From an uncultured Sphingomonas sp. (GTDB lineage: Bacteria; Pseudomonadota; Alphaproteobacteria; Sphingomonadales; Sphingomonadaceae), in NCBI GenBank assembly GCA_913775975.1, contig CAJYLQ010000056.1, positions 1 to 33,531 of the forward strand: a DNA stretch of 33,531 nucleotides, read 5' to 3'. The translations under genes and the position numbers were made by a program. A model generated the notes under the pieces. That model was not told the origin of the DNA and ran no database searches. It saw nothing but the letters and a program-made list of their open reading frames with translations. Shown piece by piece: positions 7,836-14,642 of the stretch (position 1 is its first letter; every line of letters begins with the position of its first letter).

Positions 7836-8543
7836 ATGATCCGCACCGCCGTGCTGCTCGCCGCCGGCCATGGCAGCCGGCTGCGGCTGTCGGCGCCCTA
7901 CAAGCCGCTCTGCCCGGTGGCGGGGCGGCCGCTGATCGATCATGCGCTGGGCGGACTGGCGGCGGCCGGGATCGAGCGGGCGGTGGTGGTGCTGGGCTAT
8001 GGCGCGGGCGCAGTGGCGGAGCATCTGGCCGAAACGCGCTGGCCGCTGTTCGTGGAGGCGGTGTTCACGCCCGATCATCGCCAGCCCAACGGCGTCTCCG
8101 TCCTGTCCGCCGCGCCCGCGCTGGCGGGCGAGGAGGCGGTGCTGGCGATGTGCGACCATCTGGTGACGCCCGCGCTCTATCGCCGGCTGGCCGAAACGGG
8201 CGCGCAGGGCGGCGCGACGCTGGGCATCGACCGGCGGATCGGCCATCCCTGGGTTGATCCCGACGACGTCACCTGGGTTCGCACGGCGGGCGACGCGATC
8301 ACCGATATCGGCAAGGGGCTGGCGGATGCCGACTGCTACGACACCGGCATCTTCGCGATCGGCCCGGCGCTGTTCGCGGCGCTGGGCAGCTTCGGCGCGC
8401 CGTCGCTGACCGACGGGATGCGCCTGCTGGCGGGCGAGGGCCGCGCACGCGTGGTCGATTGCAGCGACCTCGACTGGATCGACGTGGACGACCCCGCCGC
8501 GCTCGCCAAGGCGGAAGCGTGGCAGGGGGCGCTGGCGGCGTAG
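7836..8543 (+). CDS. MobA-like sugar/polyol-phosphate nucleotidyltransferase (candidate inositol-phosphate cytidylyltransferase)
   Basis: A 235-residue Rossmann-like nucleotidyltransferase. The N-terminal VLLAAGHGSRLR (residues 6-17) with K23-P24 in YKPLCPVAGRPLIDHAL is the nucleotide-binding signature. D107 in MCDHL and the aspartates of DWIDVDDP near the C-terminus should bind the catalytic metal. It resembles the cytidylyltransferase half of the archaeal bifunctional IPCT/DIPPS enzyme and proteins annotated as phosphocholine cytidylyltransferases. Its position 13 bases after inositol-3-phosphate synthase makes inositol phosphate the best-supported substrate, which would give CDP-inositol. 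That is inference; a sugar-1-phosphate substrate remains possible. It is the last gene of the module and is followed by hairpins. Confidence 0.83.
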   Translation: MIRTAVLLAAGHGSRLRLSAPYKPLCPVAGRPLIDHALGGLAAAGIERAVVVLGYGAGAVAEHLAETRWPLFVEAVFTPDHRQPNGVSVLSAAPALAGEEAVLAMCDHLVTPALYRRLAETGAQGGATLGIDRRIGHPWVDPDDVTWVRTAGDAITDIGKGLADADCYDTGIFAIGPALFAALGSFGAPSLTDGMRLLAGEGRARVVDCSDLDWIDVDDPAALAKAEAWQGALAA

Positions 8544-8567
8544 GGAGGCGCTCTTCCGCACTCGGAA

Positions 8568-8592
8568 CGTCCGATCGACCGAGGGTCGGACG
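8568..8592. repeat. Hairpin after the inositol module
   Basis: CGTCCGA (8568-8574) pairs with TCGGACG (8586-8592) around an 11-base loop, 25 bases after the stop of the nucleotidyltransferase. No T-run follows. It is the first of three hairpins in the 256-base gap between convergent genes (8544-8799), in which no gene is seen. Confidence 0.4.
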
Positions 8593-8612
8593 ATACCAAA
8601 ACGAACCGGCAG

Positions 8613-8629
8613 GTCCTCCCTTGGAGGAC
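8613..8629. repeat. Tight hairpin in the convergent gap
   Basis: GTCCTCC (8613-8619) and GGAGGAC (8623-8629) form a perfect 7-bp stem with a CTT loop. Only a short A-run (8637-8640) lies downstream on the plus strand, so it is not a canonical terminator, but it may help end or protect transcripts. Confidence 0.45.
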
Positions 8630-8653
8630 TCGCTGCAAAACTCCCCGCACCAT

Positions 8654-8737
8654 CCCGGCGAAGGCCGGAATCCAGTTGATCAGGGGTCGGTGGGCCGCTC
8701 GATTCGTTCCGCAACTAGACCCCCGGCCTTCGCCGGG
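8654..8737. repeat. REP-like inverted pair (GCGAAGGC type)
   Basis: CCCGGCGAAGGCCGG (8654-8668) is repeated in exact inverse as CCGGCCTTCGCCGGG (8723-8737), giving a 15-bp stem around a 54-base loop. Each copy is itself nearly palindromic. The left copy continues GAATCCA, the context seen in the widespread GCGAAGGC-type repeats of alphaproteobacterial intergenic regions (recalled, not searched). It lies between convergent operons and could act as a bidirectional transcription stop or as a REP/BIME-like mobile palindrome. Confidence 0.65.
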
Positions 8738-8799
8738 GTGGCCGGTATCTCCAAAGAGGCGACCTGGCCCGTTTGCTAGAGCGTCCGCCCCGCAAACCC

Positions 8800-9582
8800 C
8801 TACCAGCTCACCCGCACCGGCGTGCCGGGCGGTGCGTCGAGGCCGGGGATCGCGACCTCCACCCCGCCGACCGACGCGCGGCCCGCGCCCAGCGCCGCGC
8901 CCATGACCACACCGCCCGGCAGCATCGCGGCGGGCGTCCCCTGCCCCGTCACGCGACCCTGATCGATCAGGACGAGGTGATCGCCCAGCGCCCGCGCCTC
9001 TTCCGCGCTGTGCGTGACGTACAGCATCGGCAGGCCGAACCGCGCGCGGAGCGCGGCGATGAACGCCAGCACCTCTCCCCGCAAGCCCGCGTCCAGTGCG
9101 GAAACCGGCTCGTCGAGCAGCAGCAGGTCCGGCTGAGCAAGGAGCGCGCGGCCAAGCGCGACGCGCTGCCGCTCACCCCCCGACAGCGCGCGGGGCAGGC
9201 GGTGGAGCAGATGGCCGATCGCCAGCACCTCCACCACCGCGTCCCAGCCGATCCGCCGCTCGCCCTCCGCGCGCGTCCAGCCGTAGCGAAGGTTCCGCTC
9301 GACCGAGAGGTGCGGGAACAGATGCGCCTGTTGCTGGACGAAGCCGATCCGCCGCCGCTCGGGTGGGACATGCCGGCCGGTCGCGCTGTCGGTCAGGACG
9401 CGATCGCCCAGCGCGACCCGCGCCGCCTCCGCCCGCGCCAGCCCCGCGACGACGGCAAGCGTCGCGGACTTGCCCGCACCCGACGGGCCGAACAGCACGG
9501 TCACGCCATCGGCCGGCCCCTCGAGCGCGATATCGAGCGTGAAGCCCGCCAGTCGCCGCCGGACCGCGACCGACAGGCTCAT
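8800..9582 (-). CDS. modC: Molybdate ABC transporter ATP-binding protein, short C-terminus
   Basis: The ATPase that powers molybdate import, cytoplasmic and bound to ModB. The 260 residues include Walker A FGPSGAGKS, Q-loop VQQQAHLFPHL, signature LSGGERQR, Walker B LLLLDEP and the switch histidine in YVTHSAEEA. The N-terminal LSVAVRRRLAGFTLDIALEG is ModC-like. Family members are usually ~350 residues, with a C-terminal Mop/TOBE molybdate-binding domain. Here only a remnant remains (GAALGAGRASVGGVEV through LDAPPGTPVRVSW) and the frame then stops, so the regulatory domain is incomplete. The start ATG overlaps the modB stop by four bases (ATGA). The same frame is open upstream through modB, but that part is out of phase with modB and not real. 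Confidence 0.93.
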   Translation of the reverse strand: MSLSVAVRRRLAGFTLDIALEGPADGVTVLFGPSGAGKSATLAVVAGLARAEAARVALGDRVLTDSATGRHVPPERRRIGFVQQQAHLFPHLSVERNLRYGWTRAEGERRIGWDAVVEVLAIGHLLHRLPRALSGGERQRVALGRALLAQPDLLLLDEPVSALDAGLRGEVLAFIAALRARFGLPMLYVTHSAEEARALGDHLVLIDQGRVTGQGTPAAMLPGGVVMGAALGAGRASVGGVEVAIPGLDAPPGTPVRVSW

Positions 9583-10265
9583 CGCGCCGCCCGCCGCCGG
9601 CCGAGCGCCAGCAGCGCCTCCGATGCGAGCAGCCCCGCCAGCGCGACGCCCAGCGCGATGCCCGACAGGCGCAGCGCCGCCCCCTCCCCGCCCGGCACCT
9701 GCAACGCCGCATAGATGGCGAGCGGCAGCGTTTGCGTTTCGCCCGGGATGCTGGCGGCGAAGGTGATGACCGCGCCGAATTCTCCCAGCGACGCGGCGAA
9801 GCCGACGACGGCGGCGGCGAGCAATCCCGGCGCGGCGAGCGGCAGCACGATCGTGACCGCCCGGTCCCAAGGCCCCGCCCCCAGCGTGCGCGCGGCCGCC
9901 TCCAGCGCGGGATCGACCGCCTCGATCGCCTGCCGCGCCGCGCGCAGCATCAGCGGAAACGCGCACACCCCCGCCGCCAGCGACGCGCCCGCCGGGGTGA
10001 AGGCCAGCCGGATGCCCAGCGCCCGGTCCAGCCAGCCGCCCACCGGCCCCTCCACCCCGAACAGCAGCAGCAAGGCGAAGCCGGTGACGACGGGGGGCAG
10101 CACCAGCGGCGCATGCAGCAGCACGTCGAGCAGCGTTCGCCCCGGAAAGCGGTGCCGCGCCAGCAGCCAGGCGAAGCCGGTCGCCGCGATCAGGCCCCAC
10201 AGCGTCGCCCAGCCCGCGACGCGCAGGCTGAGCGTCAGCGCCTGCCACTCCTCCGGCGTCAGCAT
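9579..10265 (-). CDS. modB: Molybdate ABC transporter permease
   Basis: The 228-residue inner-membrane permease that forms the molybdate channel as a dimer. It begins MLTPEEWQALTLSLRVAGWAT, typical of ModB, and has about five membrane segments. The coupling (EAA) loop RTLGAGPWDRAVTIVLPLAAPG, which docks on ModC, precedes GFAASLGEFGAVITFAASIPGETQTLPLAIY, a highly conserved ModB/CysU-type stretch. Length is normal. It lies 9 bases after the modA stop and overlaps modC by four bases, so the order modA-modB-modC is one operon on the minus strand. Confidence 0.95.
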   Translation of the reverse strand: MLTPEEWQALTLSLRVAGWATLWGLIAATGFAWLLARHRFPGRTLLDVLLHAPLVLPPVVTGFALLLLFGVEGPVGGWLDRALGIRLAFTPAGASLAAGVCAFPLMLRAARQAIEAVDPALEAAARTLGAGPWDRAVTIVLPLAAPGLLAAAVVGFAASLGEFGAVITFAASIPGETQTLPLAIYAALQVPGGEGAALRLSGIALGVALAGLLASEALLALGRRRAAR

Positions 10266-10274
10266 CGCGAGCGA

Positions 10275-11072
10275 TCAGCCGGGCGTGCGGAAGTGATGGG
10301 CGCGAAAGATCAAACGGGCCTCCGTGCTGGACAGATAGCGGAAGAAGGCGACCGCGCCCGGCCCCGCATCCTTCAGCACCGCCGCCGGATAGACGATCGG
10401 CGCGTGGCTGGCGGCGGGAAAGATCCCGATCAGCCGCACCCCGCGATCCGCCGCCGCGTCGCTTTCATAGACGATGCCGAGCGGCGTCTCCCCACGGGCG
10501 ACATAGGCGAGCGCGGCGCGCACGTCGGGCGCGGGGGCCAGCCGGCCGGACACCTGCGACCAGACGCCCAGCCGCTCCAGCGCCTGCTGCGCATAGCGGC
10601 CGGCGGGCACCGCGCGCGGCTCGCCGATCGCCAGCCGCCCGTCCCCGAGTGCCGCACCGATCGCGAAGCCGGGGCGGATGGCGAGGCGCACGTTGCTCTT
10701 GCCCGGGGCGACCAGCGCCAGCCGGTTGCCGACCACGTCGCGCCGCGCGCGCGGCATCAGCCGGCCCGCCTGCTCCAGCCGATCCATCCATTCGCCATCG
10801 GCGGACACGAAGAGGTCGGCGCGCGCGCCCGCCTCGATTTGCCGCGCCGCCGTGCCGCTGGCGGCGAAGGAGAAGCGGACCATCTGCCCCGTCCGCGCCG
10901 TCCAGCGGCGGCCGACCGCATTTAGCGCGTCGGTCAGCGATGCGGCGGCGAAGACGGTCAGCGGCGGCCGCGCCTCGGCCATCGCGGGCGCGGGCATCGT
11001 GAGCGCCGTGGCGACGCCGAACGCGGCGAGGCGGACGAGCGTGGCGCGGCGGGTAGGTTGCACGGGTGTCAT
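10275..11072 (-). CDS. modA: Molybdate-binding periplasmic protein
   Basis: The 265-residue solute-binding protein that delivers molybdate or tungstate to ModBC. The export signal is MTPVQPTRRATLVRL, a hydrophobic core and AMA before EARPP (cleavage near residue 32). TRRATLV also resembles a twin-arginine motif, so either Sec or Tat export is possible. The mature protein starts LTVFAAASLTDALN and has FSFAASGTAARQIEAGARADLFVSA, PAGRYAQQALERLG and PLGIVYESDA, which are the ModA oxyanion-binding segments. The ATG at 11072 has no Shine-Dalgarno sequence; a TTGCCA/TATATC promoter candidate ends only about 10 bases before it, which would make the mRNA leaderless or nearly so. Confidence 0.95.
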   Translation of the reverse strand: MTPVQPTRRATLVRLAAFGVATALTMPAPAMAEARPPLTVFAAASLTDALNAVGRRWTARTGQMVRFSFAASGTAARQIEAGARADLFVSADGEWMDRLEQAGRLMPRARRDVVGNRLALVAPGKSNVRLAIRPGFAIGAALGDGRLAIGEPRAVPAGRYAQQALERLGVWSQVSGRLAPAPDVRAALAYVARGETPLGIVYESDAAADRGVRLIGIFPAASHAPIVYPAAVLKDAGPGAVAFFRYLSSTEARLIFRAHHFRTPG

Positions 11073-11090
11073 ATACGGCCGGATATAGCG
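11070..11090 (-). promoter_or_regulatory. ModE-like operator over the modA start and promoter
   Basis: On the modA strand the sequence reads CGCTATAT, seven bases, TATATG, with the last ATG being the modA start. This resembles the E. coli-type ModE box (CGCTATATA, spacer, TATATAACG), especially in the left half. TATATC (11082-11087) can serve as the -10 with TTGCCA (11103-11108) as the -35, spacing 15. A repressor bound here would block transcription when molybdate is plentiful. No modE gene is in the window, and the right half-site is incomplete. Confidence 0.45.
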
Positions 11091-11180
11091 AGGGTCATGG
11101 GGTGGCAACCGGCCGCGCCGGTCCGGGGTTCCGCCGCGCGGCGATGGACATGCCCGCCGCTTCGCGCGAACATCCGCGCC

Positions 11181-12299
11181 ATGATCGACCAGACGACAGC
11201 CGCGGGGAATACGGGTCCGGCCATGGGGGTGGGGGCTCTTCCCGAACTGGGCATCGTCGAGGGGTTCTTCGGGCCGCGCTGGTCGTGGGCGGAGCGGCGG
11301 GCGGTGGTGGAGCGGCTCGCGCCCGCCGGATATCGCTTCTATCATTATGCGCCCAAGGGCGATGCGCATCTGCGCCGCGACTGGCGCACCCCGCACCCGG
11401 AGGCGGAGGCGCGGGAGATCGCGGACTTCGCGACCTTCTGCCGAGCCGGCGGGATGCGGTTCGGCGTCGGCCTGACCCCCTATGCGCTGCACGACGATTT
11501 CGATGCGGCGGGCCGGTCGGCGCTGATGGAGCGGGTTACGGCGCTCGACGCGATGGGCATCGACGACCTCGCCATCCTGTTCGACGACATGCGCGGCGAA
11601 TTGCCGGACCTTGCCGCGCGGCAGGCGGCGATCGTCGCCTGCGCCGCGGAGCGGACGCGTGCGACGCGTATCTATACGTGCCCCAGCTATTATTCCGACG
11701 ACCGCGTGCTCGACCGCGTGTTCGGCCAGCGGCCCGCCGGCTATCTGGAGGCGCTGGGCCGGGGGCTCGACGCGGCGGTGCAGGTCTATTGGACGGGCGA
11801 GGAAGTCTGCTCACGAGAGATCGGCCCCGCGCATCTGGCCGAGGTGGCGGAGCGGCTGGGCCGCCGGGTGTGCCTGTGGGACAATTATCCGGTCAATGAC
11901 GGTCCGCGCATGTCGGACCTGCTGCACCTTCGCGCGTTTACCGGCCGGGCGGCGGCCAATGCGCCGCTGCTGACGGGGCACGCGATCAACCCGGCGCTGC
12001 AGCCGATCCTGAGCTGCATTCCCGCGCTGACGCTGCCGATGCTGTACCGGCAGGGAGCGTGTTATCGCTATATGGAAGCATTCCGCATTGCAGCGGGAAA
12101 TATCGTCGGCTCGGATCTGGCGGCGATGCTGGAGCGCGATCTTTTGAGCTTCGCCGATGGCGGACGCAGCCGGCTGGGCGAGCGCCTGCCCCCGATCCGC
12201 CAACGCTATGCCGACCTGTCCCAACATGGCACGCACGAGGTGCTAAAGTGGCTCGATGGCGGATATGCGACCTCGGCTGAGGACGTGCAGACCCAATAG
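11181..12299 (+). CDS. GH84-type beta-N-acetylglucosaminidase, apparently cytoplasmic
   Basis: A 372-residue glycoside hydrolase of the GH84 (NagZ-unrelated, O-GlcNAcase/hyaluronidase) type. The barrel start GIVEGFFGPRWSWAERR (24-40), FYHYAPKGD with K59, the catalytic aspartate pair D135-D136 in LAILFDDM, YWTGEEV and CLWDNYPVND are all in the family order. These residues support substrate-assisted cleavage of terminal beta-linked GlcNAc. There is no signal peptide or anchor, and the length covers only the catalytic domain plus a helical tail, whereas many bacterial GH84 enzymes are secreted multidomain proteins. The ATG at 11181 was chosen over an upstream ATG at 11097 because the intervening codons look non-conserved. 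The natural substrate is unknown: cell-wall fragments or O-GlcNAc proteins are candidates. Confidence 0.87.
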   Translation: MIDQTTAAGNTGPAMGVGALPELGIVEGFFGPRWSWAERRAVVERLAPAGYRFYHYAPKGDAHLRRDWRTPHPEAEAREIADFATFCRAGGMRFGVGLTPYALHDDFDAAGRSALMERVTALDAMGIDDLAILFDDMRGELPDLAARQAAIVACAAERTRATRIYTCPSYYSDDRVLDRVFGQRPAGYLEALGRGLDAAVQVYWTGEEVCSREIGPAHLAEVAERLGRRVCLWDNYPVNDGPRMSDLLHLRAFTGRAAANAPLLTGHAINPALQPILSCIPALTLPMLYRQGACYRYMEAFRIAAGNIVGSDLAAMLERDLLSFADGGRSRLGERLPPIRQRYADLSQHGTHEVLKWLDGGYATSAEDVQTQ

Positions 12300-12369
12300 G
12301 GATCGGTTCCCCGTGCCCGTCAGGAATTTTTGTCCCACGATGGAACAAACAAACGGGTCGTGAAAAAAA

Positions 12370-12397
12370 TTGCACGTTTTGTCGTGCTGCACTGCAA
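12370..12397. promoter_or_regulatory. TGC-rich inverted repeats upstream of the PEP-CTERM gene
   Basis: TTGCA (12370-12374) and TGCAA (12393-12397) bracket a nested inverted repeat GCACG (12372-12376) / CGTGC (12383-12387). The block lies in an AT-richer 206-base gap (12300-12505) after an A-run. TGC-rich repeats of this kind are reported for PhaR-type regulators, but the match is loose. A weak -24/-12-like element (GG at 12462-12463, GC at 12474-12475) lies closer to the gene. Confidence 0.35.
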
Positions 12398-12505
12398 CCT
12401 TCACAACGCGTTAACGTTACTCCCGCGAATGACCGGCGACTTTATTTTCCATGCGGCGATGGGCCGTCTGGATGCGCCTTCGTTCGCGCAAAGGGAGTAT
12501 CAGTG

Positions 12506-13150
12506 ATGACCAAGTTCATGGTGGCCGCCACCCTGCTCGCGTGCGCGGCCTCGCCCGCCGCCGCCGCCAGCTTCGTCGTGCAGAACGGCAGCACCGCATC
12601 GTTCGCGGCGCCTGCCGGCACCGTCGTCAATTTCAACACGGTCCTGCCTGCCGGGTTCCGCCTCGATCTGGTCAACAACGCCGGCATCGTTTCGGGTGAC
12701 TCGGTCGGCCAGTATGCCCAGCCGGCGTTCAGCGACGGTTCGGCCTATCTGGCGGTCGGCCCCGGCGGCAGCGCCACGCTGGCCAGCGCGATGGGCTATG
12801 ACAGCGTCAGCTTCTTCCTGGGATCGATCGACTCCTATAACACGGTGCAGGTGCTCAGCACCGCCGGTGCGGTGATCGCCAGCTACACCGGCGCCAGCTT
12901 CAGCTCCAATCCGAATGGCGACCAGGAGCTGCCGCGCACCAACCGTCGCATCACCATCACCCGCGATGCGGTCGATGCGCTGATCGGCGGCGTCCGCTTC
13001 CTCAGCGACTCGCCGGCGCTGGAAGTCGACAATGTCGTGTTCTCCGCGGTTCCGGAGCCGTCGACCTGGGCGCTGATGTTCCTGGGCTTCGGCATGGTCG
13101 GCACCGCGACCCGCTATCGCCGTCGCCGTGCGACGGTCGTATTCGGCTGA
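12506..13150 (+). CDS. PEP-CTERM sorting-domain protein
   Basis: A 214-residue secreted protein with a C-terminal PEP-CTERM anchor. The N-terminal signal peptide (MTKFMVAATLLACAASPAAA) is followed by a Ser/Gly/Ala-rich, beta-type body of about 160 residues. Residues 183-214 are PEPSTWALMFLGFGMVG followed by TATRYRRRR, the PEPxxWA variant common in sphingomonads. An exosortase should cut here, but no exosortase gene lies in the window. The ATG at 12506 was preferred over the adjoining GTG at 12503 because GGGAG (12493-12497) is better spaced. The protein is probably surface-exposed or released; its function is unknown. PrsK/PrsR, the PEP-CTERM regulators, lie 14 kb away. A strong terminator follows. 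Confidence 0.93.
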   Translation: MTKFMVAATLLACAASPAAAASFVVQNGSTASFAAPAGTVVNFNTVLPAGFRLDLVNNAGIVSGDSVGQYAQPAFSDGSAYLAVGPGGSATLASAMGYDSVSFFLGSIDSYNTVQVLSTAGAVIASYTGASFSSNPNGDQELPRTNRRITITRDAVDALIGGVRFLSDSPALEVDNVVFSAVPEPSTWALMFLGFGMVGTATRYRRRRATVVFG

Positions 13151-13158
13151 GCCTGATC

Positions 13159-13198
13159 GCACCGCCGGCATCCCCCGGGATGCCGGCGGTGCTTTTTT
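13159..13198 (+). terminator. Rho-independent terminator of the PEP-CTERM gene
   Basis: A perfect stem of 14 or more bp starts GCACCGCCGGCATC at 13159 and closes with GATGCCGGCGGTGC at 13179-13192, with a tiny C/G loop, followed at once by six T (13193-13198). It begins 8 bases after the stop. The T-run ends exactly at the stop codon of the convergent esterase gene, so on the minus strand the hairpin also lies just downstream of that gene. Confidence 0.92.
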
Positions 13199-13944
13199 CA
13201 GCGCGCGTCCGGCAGGCGTTCCGCGACCAGCGGCGTCAGCCTGTCGGCGATCCGCGCGACACCGCTCACGTTCGGATGCACGCTGTCCGCCTGCATCAGC
13301 GCGGGATTGCCGATCACCCCGTCGAGGATGAAGGGGTAAAGCCCGGCATGATGCACCCGCGCCAGATCCGGCCAGATCGCGTCGAAGGCGCGGCGATAGT
13401 CCGGCCCCAGATTGGGCGGCGCCAGCATACCCGTCAGCAAGACCGGAATCGTGCGGCGATCCAGCTCGTCCAGCATCGCCGCCATGTTCGCGCGCGTTTC
13501 CGCCGGCGCGATCTGGCGCAGCACGTCGTTGCCGCCCAGCCCCAGCAGCACGAGGTCCGGCTTGCGCGGCAGATTGTCGAGCGCGAACGCCAGCCGCTGT
13601 CGCCCCGCCGCGCTGGTATCCCCCGACACACCCGCATTGACGATCGTCGCATTCACCCCCTGCCGCCACAGCCGCGCCTGCACCGCATCTGGCAGGCTTT
13701 GCCCGCGATCGAGGCCGTATCCCGCATACAGGCTGTCCCCGAACGCCAGCACCAGCCGCTCCGGCCCCGCCGGTCGCGTGGCAGTGGGGGTGGCGGCGGC
13801 GGGCGTCGCGCTGGCGGCGGGTGCGGGATCGGTGGCGGGCGTCCGCTCGCATCCCGTCAACAGCCCCGCCGCCAGCGCCACTGGCGCCAGCAGGGCGGTG
13901 GCGGCATAGCGGTTCCAGCAATTCGGCAAGACGGCGGCTCCCAC
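13198..13944 (-). CDS. tesA: TesA-type SGNH arylesterase, predicted lipoprotein
   Basis: A 248-residue GDSL/SGNH hydrolase (thioesterase I / lysophospholipase / arylesterase type). Catalytic blocks: AFGDSL with S71, NAGVSGDT (G105-T110), LGGND with N139, and DSVHPN with D220 and H223. Unlike classical soluble periplasmic TesA, the N-terminus has a lipobox LLTGC (C32) followed by an Ala/Pro/Thr-rich linker (about 35-60), so the enzyme is predicted to be tethered to a membrane. D39 is not at +2 of the cysteine (E33-R34 follow it), so outer-membrane routing is possible. The start is a GTG at 13944, only 2 bases from the divergent ybbA start; a TTG at codon 6 is an alternative. The pairing with YbbA/YbbP mirrors the conserved tesA-ybbA-ybbP neighbourhood. 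Confidence 0.9.
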   Translation of the reverse strand: MGAAVLPNCWNRYAATALLAPVALAAGLLTGCERTPATDPAPAASATPAAATPTATRPAGPERLVLAFGDSLYAGYGLDRGQSLPDAVQARLWRQGVNATIVNAGVSGDTSAAGRQRLAFALDNLPRKPDLVLLGLGGNDVLRQIAPAETRANMAAMLDELDRRTIPVLLTGMLAPPNLGPDYRRAFDAIWPDLARVHHAGLYPFILDGVIGNPALMQADSVHPNVSGVARIADRLTPLVAERLPDAR

Positions 13945-13946
13945 AG

Positions 13947-14642
13947 ATGACCCAATCGGATATGGCGATCCGCGCCCGCGGTGTCACCCTCGCGCTCGGC
14001 GGCGGCGGCGATGCGCCGCCCACGCAGATCCTGCGCGGCATCGACCTGGACGTCGCGGCGGGCAGCAGCATCGCGCTGCTCGGTGCATCGGGTTCGGGCA
14101 AATCGTCGCTGATGGCGGTCCTGTCGGGCCTGGAAAGCGCGAGCGGGGCTCAGGTCGCGGTCGCGGGGCTGGATTTCACCGGCCTGTCGGAGGACGCGCT
14201 GGCGCGGGCCCGGCGCGGGCGGATCGGCATCGTGCTGCAGGCCTTTCACCTGTTGCCGACGATGACCGCGCACGAAAACGTCGCGGTGCCGATGGAGCTG
14301 GCCGGCGCGGCGGACGCGTGGCCGCGCGCGGCGGAGGAACTGGCGGCGGTCGGGCTGGGCCACCGGCTGGACCATCTGCCCGCGCAGCTGTCCGGCGGCG
14401 AGCAGCAGCGCGTCGCCATCGCCCGCGCGCTCGGCCCCCGCCCGCCGCTGGTCTTCGCCGACGAGCCGACCGGCAATCTCGACGCAGCGACCGGCGCGGC
14501 GATCATGGACCTGTTGTTCGCGCGCCACGCCGCGACGGCGGCGACGCTGGTCGTCATCACGCACGACCCGGCGCTGGCCGCGCGGTGCGACCGCACCGTC
14601 ACCCTGTCGGACGGACGGATCGTCGCGGACAGCGCGGCGTGA
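13947..14642 (+). CDS. ybbA: YbbA-type ABC transporter ATP-binding protein
   Basis: A 231-residue ATPase of the MacB/LolD-like group that works with an FtsX-type permease. Walker A LGASGSGKSS, Q-loop VLQAFHLLPTMTAHENVAVPMEL, signature LSGGEQQRVAIARAL, Walker B LVFADEPTGNLD and the switch HDP (VVITHDP) are all intact. The DEPTGNLD wording is typical of this extractor-type family. A 4-base GTGA overlap with the permease gene means the two are translated together. It likely drives movement of lipids or hydrophobic esters out of the inner membrane for the adjacent esterase, by analogy with YbbAP-TesA. The ATG at 13947 lies 2 bases from the divergent start; an ATG at 13962 would also fit. Confidence 0.92.
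   Translation: MTQSDMAIRARGVTLALGGGGDAPPTQILRGIDLDVAAGSSIALLGASGSGKSSLMAVLSGLESASGAQVAVAGLDFTGLSEDALARARRGRIGIVLQAFHLLPTMTAHENVAVPMELAGAADAWPRAAEELAAVGLGHRLDHLPAQLSGGEQQRVAIARALGPRPPLVFADEPTGNLDAATGAAIMDLLFARHAATAATLVVITHDPALAARCDRTVTLSDGRIVADSAA

Noticed and set aside
8800..10248. A continuous 482-codon frame that would join modC to upstream sequence
   Set aside because: The upstream part is out of phase with modB, which has the real permease motifs. ModC begins at the ATG overlapping the modB stop.
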